From the NCBI RefSeq assembly GCF_035046485.1, contig NW_026917265.1:42614-106613 (forward strand): 64,000 bases of DNA, read 5' to 3'. This DNA comes from Aedes albopictus (taxonomy: Eukaryota; Arthropoda; Insecta; Diptera; Culicidae). Positions 35,302-44,900 of this stretch are shown one piece after another (the stretch's first letter is position 1; every line of letters starts with the position of its first letter). The notes beneath the pieces are model-generated. The model worked only from the letters and a program-made list of their open reading frames with translations. It made no database searches and was not told the DNA's origin. The position numbers and the translations under genes were made by a program.

Positions 35302-38300
35302 CTGCAGAAACCTGAGAGGATTCTCTGCAGAATCCTGAAAGAAATCGCTGCAGAATCCTGAGCGCAATCGCTGCAGAATCCTGGAAAGATTCTCTGCAGA
35401 ATCCTAAAAAGGATTCTGTCCAAAATTCGGAGAAGATTCTCTGCAAAATCCGGAAAGAATTCTCTGAAAAATCCGGAGAGGATTCTCTGCAAAATCCGTA
35501 GAGGATTCTCTGCTGCATCTTGAGAGGATTCTCTGCAGAATCCAGAAAGGATTCTCTGCTGAATCCGGTGAGGATTTTTGACAGAATCATGAGAGAATTT
35601 ACAACAGAACCCTGAGAGAATTCTCAACAGAATCCTGAGAGAATTCTCAACAGAATCCTGAGAGAATTCTCGACAGAATCCTGACAGAACTCTCGACATA
35701 ATCCTGACAGAATTCTCGACATAATCCTGACAGAATTCTCGACATAATCCTGACAGAATTCTCGACAGAATCCTGACAGAATTCACGACAAAATCCTGAG
35801 AGGATTCTCGACAGAATCCTGAGAGGATTCTCGACAGAATCCTGAGAGAATTCTCGACAGAATCCTGACAGAATTCTCGACAGAATCCTGACAGAATTCT
35901 CGGTAGAATCCTGACAGAATTCTCGACAGAATCCTGACAGAATTCTCGACAGAATCCTGACAGAACTCTCGACATAATCCTGAGAGAATTCTCGACATAA
36001 TCCTGACAGAATTCTCGACAGAATCCTGACAGAATTCTCGACAGAATCCTGGCAGAATTCTCGATAGAATCCTGACAGAATTCACGACAAAATCCTGAGA
36101 TGATTCTCGACAGAATCCTGAGAGGATTCTCGACAGAATCCTGAGAGGATTCTCGACAGAATCCTGAGAGGATTCTCGACAGAATCCTGAGAGGATTCTC
36201 GACAGAATCCTGAGAGGATTCTCGACAGAATCCTGAGAGGATTCTCGACAGAATCCTGAGAGGATTCTCGACAGAATCTTGAGAGGATTCTCGACAGAAT
36301 CCTGAGAGGATTCTCGACGGAATCCTGAGAGGATTCTCGACAGAATCCAGAGAGGATTCTCGACAGAATCCTGAGAGGATTCTCGACAGAATCCTGAGAG
36401 GATTCCCGACAGAGTCCTGAGAGCATTCTCGACAGAATCCTGAGAGGATTCTCGACAGAATCCTGAGAGGATTCTCGACAGAATCCTGAGAGGATTCTCG
36501 ACAGAATCCTGAGAGGATTCTCGACAGAATCCTGAGAGGATTCTCGACAGAATCCTGAGAGGATTCTCGACAGAATCCTGAGAGGATTCTCGACAGAATC
36601 CTGAGAGGATTCTCGACAGAATCCTGAGAGGATTCTCGACAGAATCCTGAGAGGAATCTCGACAGAATCCTGAGAGGATTCTCGACAGACTCCTGAGAGG
36701 ATTCTCGACAGAATCCTGAGAGGATTCTCGACAGAATCCTGAGAGGATTCTCGACAGAATCCTGAGAGGATTCTCGACAGAATCCTGAGAGGATTCTCGA
36801 CAGAATCCTGAGAGGATTCTCGACAGAATCCTGAGAGGATTCTCGACAGAATCCTGAGAGGATTCTCGACAGAATCCTGAGAGGATTCTCGACAGAATCC
36901 TGAGAGGATTCTCGACAGAATCCTGAGAGGATTCTCGACAGAATCCTGAGAGGATTCTCGACAGAATCCTGAGAGGATTCTCGACAGAATCCTGAGAGGA
37001 TTCTCGACAGAATCCTGAGAGGATTCTCGACAGAATCCTGAGAGGATTCTCGACAGAATCCTGAGAGGATTCTCGACAGAATCCTGAGAGGATTCTCGAC
37101 AGAATCCTGAGAGGATTCTCCACAGAATCCTGAGAGGATTCTCGACAGAATCCTGATAGGATTCTCGACAGAATCCTGATAGGATTCTCGACAGAATCCT
37201 GATAGGATTCTCGACAGAATCCTGATAGGATTCTCGACAGAATCCTGATAGGATTCTCGACAGAATCCTGATAGGATTCTCGACAGAATCCTGATAGGAT
37301 TCTCGACAGAATCCTGATAGGATTCTCGACAGAATCCTGATAGGATTCTCGACAGAATCCTGATAGGATTCTCGACAGAATCCTGATAGGATTCTCGACA
37401 GAATCCTGATAGGATTCCCGACAGAATCCTGATAGGACTCTCGACAGAATCCTGAGAGGATTCTCGACAGAATCCTGAGAGGATTCTCGACAAAATCCTG
37501 AGAGGATTCTCGACAGAATCCTGAGAGGATTCTCGACAGAATCCTGAGAGGATTCTCGACAGAATCCTGAGAGGATTCTCGACAGAATCCTGAGAGGATT
37601 CTCGACAGAATCCTGAGAGGATTTTCGACAGAATCCTGATAGGATTCTCGACAGAATCCTGATAGGATTCTCGACAGAATCCTGATAGGATTCTCGACAG
37701 AATCCTGATAGGATTTTCGACAGAATCCTGAGAGGATTCTCGACAGAATCCTGATAAGATTCTCGACAGAATCCTGATAGGATTCTCGACAGAATCCTGA
37801 TAGGATTCTCGACAGAATCCTGATAGGATTCTCGACAGAATCCTGATAGGATTCTCGACAGAATCCTGATAGGACTCTCGACAGAATCCTGAGAGGATTC
37901 TCACCAGAATCCTGAGAGGATTCTCACCAGAGTCCTGAGAGGATTCTCACCAGAATCCGGAGAGGATTCTCACCAGAATCCGGAGAGGATTCTCACCAGA
38001 ATCCGGAGAGGATTCTCACCAGAATCCGGAGAGGATTCTCACCAGAATCCGGAGAGGATTCTCACCAGAATCCGGAGAGGATTCTCACCAGAATCCGGAG
38101 AGGATTCTCACCAGAATCCGGAGAGGATTCTCACCAGAATCCGGAGAGGATTCTCACCAGAATCCGGAGAGGATTCTCACCAGAATCCGGAAAGGATTCT
38201 CACCAGAATCCGGAAAGGATTCTCACCAGAATCCGGAGAGGATTCTCACCAGAATCCGGAGAGGATTCTCACCAGAATCCGGAGAGGATTCTCACCAGAA

Positions 38301-38525
38301 TCCGGAGAGGATTCTCACCAGAATCCGGAGAGGATTCTCACCAGAATCCGGAGAGGATTCTCACCAGAATCCGGAGAGGATTCTCACCAGAATCCGGAGA
38401 GGATTCTCACCAGAATCCGGAGAGGATTCTCACCAGAATCCGGAGAGGATTCTCACCAGAATCCTGAGAGGTTTCTCACCAGAATCCTGGGAGGATTCTC
38501 ACCAGAATCCTGGGAGGATTCTCAG
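35302..38525 (-). repeat. Satellite array A7, CGAC linker with CACC tail
   Basis: About 140 units, GAG centre on top. Domains on the top strand: CTGC, degenerate (35302-35580); CAAC (about 35590-35665); CGAC with CCTGACAGAATTCTCGAC cores (about 35665-36085, mutually near-identical and EcoRI-rich); CGAC with CCTGAGAGG (36105-37140, about 45 units); CGAC with CCTGATAGG (37147-37435); CCTGAGAGG again (37450-37625); CCTGATAGG again (37632-37875); CACC with AATCCGGAGAGG cores (about 37945-38460). The bottom strand is stop-free in two or more frames over most of the CGAC region, giving an 873-codon open frame (35283-37904) that is judged non-coding. Confidence 0.98.
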
Positions 38526-39370
38526 AGACTTCAGACGATATTTTTACGGATTTTCAGAATTTCTTAGAATTCTTTGCAGAATTTCTACTTAATAAAGAAA
38601 CTACTCAGACCCTGAGAACTCTTGTTCGAATTACAACGCTTAAATGGTCCTAATTAAATGAATTTAAGGGATTCTGTTTGAAATCCGTTTTAAATTACGC
38701 TTGATTTCTTCAATCTTTCAAATAATACATACAGATGAAATCAACACCACCTGTTAGAAATTGCACCGCAATTACGAGCCAAAGTGGGATTTTAAATTGG
38801 ATCAATTACCGGCACAATCATTTGTTGCATCGAGAAAAACGTTCCACCTGCAAATTGAATGAATTACCCGGATAAATGCATCCCCTCAGTGAAAAATTCA
38901 ACAATTCTTTCTCGAACTGTTCAACCAATTACAATGAATCGACCTAATAAATGGTAATTTTCGTTCCAACAATCCTTCTTCTCACCTGTGCTGCACCCAC
39001 ATTATTCCTCGTTCAGCCAGAGGAAAACCGGATACGAACAACTTTTCCCCGGCATCTGAGAATCGCATACACACACGGCCAGGAGGCAGCCCTATACTGG
39101 TCCTATCGCACTTCCGGTGTCTCGTAAGAGCTTTCACGCCCCCTCCCCCCACCACCTAGGCAGATGGTTTCCTTGTCCTACCATAGCTCGAAGCGGAAAA
39201 ATCATTTACATTTGACTTGCTCGTTCGTACGTTCCCCAGGAGAAATTCTGTGCCCGGTAACAAAACTACCTCTCCAACTGCTCCAACTCCATCGCGCTTA
39301 TTGAAATAAGTCTCGAAACGTACCTACACATAAAGTTCGGAAAATACTCTCCACATTCAGCTTCTGAAAG

Positions 39371-39390
39371 GCCTGCCTGCCTGCCTGCCT
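39371..39390. repeat. GCCT tetranucleotide microsatellite
   Basis: Five perfect GCCT units. A typical short microsatellite. Confidence 0.9.
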
Positions 39391-39511
39391 CAAAGTCCCG
39401 ACATGAGCGGATATCGATAGACATAATAATAAACGTATGTCGGTTCGGTCGTTCATTCGTTCCAATGCAATGTTGGGAGTCAGCAATATGGAGCTTTTTA
39501 GGGCTAACAGA

Positions 39512-39540
39512 CGGACGAACCAACGAACGAACGAACGATA
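39512..39540. repeat. ACGA tetranucleotide microsatellite
   Basis: Imperfect run (CGGACGAACC, then ACGAACGAACGAACGA). No function inferred. Confidence 0.85.
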
Positions 39541-39623
39541 CCGGAAACATCGGAGATAAATCTCTTTTCCCTTGTGCTAGTAGCAGCATATCCTTGCTGT
39601 TGTCCTGAAATCGATGAGCTGTG

Positions 39624-39818
39624 CACAGTAAAAATGCGCTGTGGAAAATTTGACGTTTTAGCGATGTTCCAATTGTTGACGAAATAGACGTGTGACGCCG
39701 GATGTGGCTCTCACTCCGGGGACCAGGGTTCGAGTCCCGATAGAATTTTCTTTTTTTTTTGTATTTTTCTTGAAATTCGCCCGAATGGCTTGAGATAACA
39801 TTAACCTTTTTTACTGTG
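39624..39818. mobile_element. 195-bp MITE-like element with a tRNA-like core
   Basis: The ends are inverted: CACAGTAAAAA (39624-39634) and TTTTTTACTGTG (39807-39818). TG dinucleotides flank both sides and may be the target duplication. Inside lies GGTTCGAGTCC (39727-39737), a perfect match to the pol III B-box of tRNA genes. Upstream of it, CCGGA-t-GTG-GCTCT-CAC-TCCGG (about 39699-39720) can fold into a stem-loop, and a run of ten or more T follows at 39751-39760. A full tRNA cloverleaf cannot be drawn and no clear A-box is present. The best description is a non-autonomous element with a tRNA-derived core. Its end is shared with the element at 13960-14409. Confidence 0.58.
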
Positions 39819-40966
39819 TGCTACAGATACCGCACTTCGCTTTCGATTCAATTCGATAGTGGATCGATTCGTTTGGTGAGTTGCAGCTTCATCCACAAAA
39901 CGACGAGAAACGTGAATCATTTTCAGGAGGAACCCGAGCAGAAACAGCGATCTAATTTTTTTTTTTTTTTCATATACTCACAAACTAAAAAGAACTCTCC
40001 AAAGGGGACACTTCTCAGCTAATCGATTCCACCAAGTATCATCATGAAGAAACTTTTTAGAAAATATTTTCTTCGCGGGTCGCCCAAAATTCGAACCCCC
40101 CCAACATCTCGAGGGGACCATTTATTGGGAGTTTTCCGCCGCCGGCTGGTGCGAAATTTACCGAATAATTAATGAATTATGTGTCCATCCGCCTAAGTTT
40201 GCGTGGCGCCCAACCGGTCCTGGCCACAACAACTCGGAAACCCGGAGAATGCCGCACGGTGCTTCCACTTCGGTAGAAAATTAATTCTTTTTCATTAACG
40301 TCATAACTTTCGGAATGGAGAGGTTTGGTTTTAGAGAACCGATTCCCATTCATTGGGAAACTGAAGTAAGCCGGCCGGCGGCAACTGATGAATAAAATTA
40401 TTTGTGTGTAAAAAGCCTGGGACCAGTACACCTACTGGGTCGACCGACTGATGGTAACGAGCCTAACTAGAAGGATGTTTAGGATTTCATGGGTCTGAAT
40501 GAGAGAGGTGCTTACGAATGAAGATTTTCATAAAATGCACTCAGAATGAAAAAGGGAAACTGGTTGTTGTAAATGTTGAAGAGTAGCTAAAATTTATCAT
40601 TACATAGCTCATAAACGCAACTGGATTATTACATCTACGCATCAGCTTGCTGATTTTGCTAAAAATCATCACAATTCTCCTCAGAATCCAGAGAGGATTC
40701 TCCTCAGAATTCTGAGAGAAATCTCCTCAGAATCCGGCAATGATTCTCCACAGAAACCTGAGAGGATTCTCCTCAGAATCTTGAGAGGATTCTCCACAGT
40801 ATCCTGAGAGGATTCTCTTCAAAATCCTGACAGGATTCTCTTAAAGGATTTTCCTTTGAATCCTGAGAATATTTTCCTCAGAATCCTGGGAGTATTCTCC
40901 TCAGAATCCTAAGAGTATACTCCTCAGAATCCTGAGAGTATACTCCTCAATAATCCTAAGAGTATA

Positions 40967-40993
40967 AAGACTGCCCCAGAAAGTATGGACGCA
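40967..40993 (+). repeat. Left terminal inverted repeat of the Tc1/mariner-type element
   Basis: 27 bp. Pairs with 41534-41560 except at positions 6 (T versus C) and 12 (A versus G). Confidence 0.9.
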
Positions 40994-41533
40994 CCTAATC
41001 TTCAGATGTCTGGGACTGATCGATGGTTCTTGTTTCGGACTTTGTTTTGGCTGTTTCTGCGTACTATAAGATCGATAATTCAAACGTTCTTTGTCACAAT
41101 GAACATTGGAATTCGAAATGGTAACTTTTTTGGGCATAACCCGCTCTGTGTAAATTAGACTTTTTTTTCTTGCGCTTAAATACCTTTCTTATAATTCTAG
41201 GCAAACGTGGGTTAGCAGAACCTTTATTTTTAATCCAATTTTTGCGTATGCTCAAACGTGTTCTTCCTACCATGATTTCTGTTTGCTGCTAACATGGTTT
41301 TCTTATTTACTCTTTCCATAATTTGCTCATTTCCTAAGTGGCATTTTAAGCTCTGTTCATCATTTGTGCACAATTTTTTGATGGTGTTCCGCTAAAAGTT
41401 TATGTATTTTGAAACAAACTGTTGGAATCGTACAAACCGCTGCACACATGTTGAGAGAATAGGTTGATCAACAGGATGCATCCTTCAAAAAGAACGAGTT
41501 ATCAATAATTGTTTAATGCCAGTATTTTCTTTT

Positions 41534-41560
41534 TGCGTCCATACTTTCCGGGGCGGTCTT
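41534..41560 (-). repeat. Right terminal inverted repeat of the Tc1/mariner-type element
   Basis: 27 bp inverted copy of the left end, ending CGGTCTT immediately before the duplicated TA. Confidence 0.9.
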
Positions 41561-41974
41561 TACTCCTCAGTATCCTGAAAGGATTCTCCTCAGAATCCTG
41601 AGAGGATTCTCCTCAGAATCCTGAGAGGATTCTCCTCAGAATCCTGAGAAGATTCTCCTCAGAATCCTGAGAGGATTCTCCTCAGAATCCTGATAGGATT
41701 CTCCTCAGAATCCTGAGAGGATTCTCCTCAGAATCCTGAAAGGATTCTCCTCAGAATCCTGAAAGAATTCTCCTCAGAATCCTGAAAGGATTCTCCTCAG
41801 AATCCTGAAAGAATTCTCCTCAGAATCCTGAAAGGATTCTCCTCAGAATCCTGAAAGGATTCTCCTCAGAATCCTGAAAGGATTCTCCTCAGAATCCTGA
41901 AAGGATTCTCCTCAGAATCCTGAAAGGATTCTCCTCAGAATCCTGAAAGGATTCTCCTCAGAATCCTGAAAGGA

Positions 41975-44900
41975 TTCTCTTCAAAATCTTGAAAGGATTC
42001 TCCTCAGAATCCTGAAAGGATTCTCCTCAGAATCCTGAAAGAATTCTCCTCAGAATCCTGAAAGGATTCTCCTCAGAATCCTGAGAGGATTCTCCTCAGA
42101 ATCCTGAAAGGATTCTCCTCAGAATCCTGAAAGGATTCTCCTCAGAATCCTGAAAGGATTCTCCTCAGAATCCGGAAAGGATTCTCCTCAGAATCCGGAA
42201 AGGATTCTCCTCAGAATCCTGAAAGGATTCTCCTCAGAATCCTGAAAGGATTCTCCTCAGAATCCTGAAAGGATTCTCCTCAGAATCCTGAAAGGATTCT
42301 CCTCAGAATCCTGAAAGGATTCTCCTCAGAATCCTGAAAGGATTCTCCTCAGAATCCTGAAAGGATTCTCCTCAGAATCCTGAAAGGATTCTCCTCAGAA
42401 TCCTGAAAGGATTCTCCTCAGAATCCTGAAAGGATTCTCCTCAGAATCCTGAAAGGATTCTCCTCAGAATCCTGAAAGGATTCTCCTCAGAATCCTGAAA
42501 GGATTCTCCTCAGAATCCTGAAAGGATTCTCCTCAGAATCCTGAAAGGATTCTCCTCAGAATCCTGAAAGGATTCTCCTCAGAATCCTGAAAGGATTCTC
42601 CTCAGAATCCTGAAAGGATTCTCCTCAGAATCCTGAAAGGATTCTCCTCAGAATCCTGAAAGGATTCTCCTCAGAATCCTGAAAGGATTCTCCTCAGAAT
42701 CCTGAAAGGATTCTCCTCAGAATCCTGAAAGGATTCTCCTCAGAATCCTGAAAGGATTCTCCTCAGAATCCTGAAAGGATTCTCCTCAGAATCCTGAAAG
42801 GATTCTCCTCAGAATCCTGAAAGGATTCTCCTCAGAATCCTGAAAGGATTCTCCTCAGAATCCTGAAAGGATTCTCCTCAGAATCCTGAAAGGATTCTCC
42901 TCAGAATCCTGAAAGGATTCTCCTCAGAATCCTGAAAGGATTCTCCTCAGAATCCTGAAAAGATTATCCTCAGAGTCCTGAAAGGATTCTCCTCAGAATC
43001 CTGAAAGGATTCTCCTCAGAATCCTGAAAGGATTCTCCTCAGAATCCTGAAAGGATTCTCCTCAGAATCCTGAAAGGATTCTCCTCAGAATCCTGAAAGG
43101 ATTCTCCTCAGAATCCTGAAAGGATTCTCCTCAGAATCCTGAAAGGATTCTCCTCAGAATCCTGAAAGGATTCTCCTCAGAATCCTGAAAGGATTCTCCT
43201 CAGAATCCTGAAAGGATTCTCCTCAGAATCCTGAACGGATTCTCCTCAGAATCCTGAAAGGATTCTCCTCAGAATCCTGAAAGGATTCTCCTCAGAATCC
43301 TGAAAGGATTCTCCTCAGAATCCTGAAAGGATTCTCCTCAGAATTCTGAAAGGATTCTCCTCAGAATCCTGAAAGGATTCTACTCAGAATCCTGAAAGGA
43401 TTCTACTCAGAATCCTGAAAGGATTCTCCTCAGAATCCTGAAAAGATTCCCTCAGAATCCTGAAAGGATTCTCCTCAGAATCCTGAAAGGATTCTCCTCA
43501 GAATCCTGAAAGAATTCTCCTCAGAATCCTGAAAGGATTCTCCTCAGAATCCTGAAACGATTCCCTCAGAATCCTGAGAGGATTCTCCTCAGAATCCTGA
43601 GAGGATTCTCCTCAGAATCCTGAGAGGATTCTCCTCAGAATCCTGAAAGGATTCTCCTCAGAATCCTGAAAGGATTCTCCTCAGAATCCTGAAAGGATTC
43701 TCCTCAGAATCCTGAAAGGATTCTCCTCAGAATCCTGAAAGGATTCTCCTCAGAATCCTGAAAGGATTCTCCTCAGAATCCTGAAAGGATTCTCCTCAGG
43801 ATCCTGAGAGGATTCTCCTCAGAATCCTGAAAGGATTCTCCTCAGAATCCTGAAAGGATTCTCCTCAGAATCCTGAAAGGATTCTCCTCAGAATCCTGAA
43901 AGGATTCTCCTCAGAATCCTGAAAGGATTCTGATCAGAATCCTGAAAGGATTCTCCTCAGAATCCTGAAAGGATTCTCTTCAGAATTCTGCGAGGATTCT
44001 CCTCAGAATCCTGCGAGGATTCTCCTCAGAATCCTGCGAGGATTTTCCTCAGAATCCTGCGAGGATTCTCCTCAGAATCCTGTGAGGATTTTCCTCAGAA
44101 TCCTGCGAGGATTCTCCTCAGAATCCTGCGAGGATTCTCCTCAGAATCGTGCGAGGATTCTCCTCAGAATCCTGCTAGGATTCTCCTCATAATACTACGA
44201 GGATTCTCGTCAGAATCCTGCGAGGATTCTCGTCAGAATCCTGAGAGGATTCTCGTCAGAATCCTGAGAGAATTCTCGTCAGAATCCTGAAAGGATTCTC
44301 CTCAGAATTCTGAGAGGATTCTCCTCAGAATCCTGAGAGGATTCTCCTCAGAATCCTGAGAGAATTCTCGTCAGAATCCTGAGAGGATTCTCCTCAAAAT
44401 TCTGAGAGGATTCTCCTCAGAATCCTGAGAGGATTTTCCTCAGAATCCTGCGAGGATTCTCCTCAGAATCCTGCTAGGATTCTCCTCAGAATCCTGCGAG
44501 GATTCTCGTCAGAATCCTGAGAGGATTCTCCTCAGAATCCTGAGAGGATTCTCCTCAGAATCCTGAGAGGATTCTCCTCAGAATCCTGAGAGGATTCTCG
44601 TCAGAATCCTGAGAGGATTCTCCTCAGAATCCTGCGAGGATTCTCCTCAGAATCCTGCGAGGATTTTCCTCAGAATCCTGCGAGGATTCTCCTCAGAATC
44701 CTGCGAGGATTCTCCTCAGAATCGTGCGAGGATTCTCCTCAGAATCCTGCGAGGATTCTCCTCATAATACTACGAGGATTCTCCTCAGAATCCTGAAAGG
44801 ATTCTCCTCAGAATCCTGAAAGGATTCTCCTCAGAATCCTGAAAGGATTCTGATCAGAATCCTGAAAGGATTCTCCTCAGAATCCTGAAAGGATTCTCTT

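Larger units (their letters stand above)
38526..40671. other. Single-copy spacer between arrays A7 and A8
   Basis: Contains microsatellites at 39371-39390 and 39512-39540, the 195-bp CACAGTAAAAA-ended element (39624-39818), a T15 run near 39956-39970, and an AATTAATGAATTA homeodomain-site-like stretch near 40165-40178. Open frames at 39266-39589 - and 40177-40431 - have no recognisable domain. No exon is supported. Confidence 0.55.
40967..41560. mobile_element. 594-bp Tc1/mariner-type non-autonomous element
   Basis: Terminal inverted repeats of 27 bp lie at 40967-40993 and 41534-41560 and match at 25 of 27 positions. Both contain AAAGTATGGACGCA and begin AAGAC. The flanks are TA (40965-40966 and 41561-41562). 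Neighbouring satellite units read GAGTATACTCC without the insertion, so the empty site can be reconstructed directly and the duplicated base pair is TA, the hallmark of the IS630-Tc1-mariner superfamily. The interior is AT-rich. The short frame at 40901-41137 - runs outward through the left inverted repeat into satellite and is not a recognisable transposase, so the copy looks internally deleted or MITE-like. Confidence 0.9.

Noticed and set aside
35283..37904. 873-codon bottom-strand open frame
   Set aside because: Entirely array A7. The 23-residue periodic translation follows from stop-free CGAC-linker units.
39690..39760. Functional tRNA gene
   Set aside because: Only a B-box match and one stem-loop are present. 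No acceptor stem or A-box allows a cloverleaf.
40901..41137. Possible transposase fragment (frame beginning MPKK) in the Tc1/mariner-type element
   Set aside because: The frame runs outward through the left inverted repeat into satellite and shows no DD(E/D) catalytic or paired-like domain.
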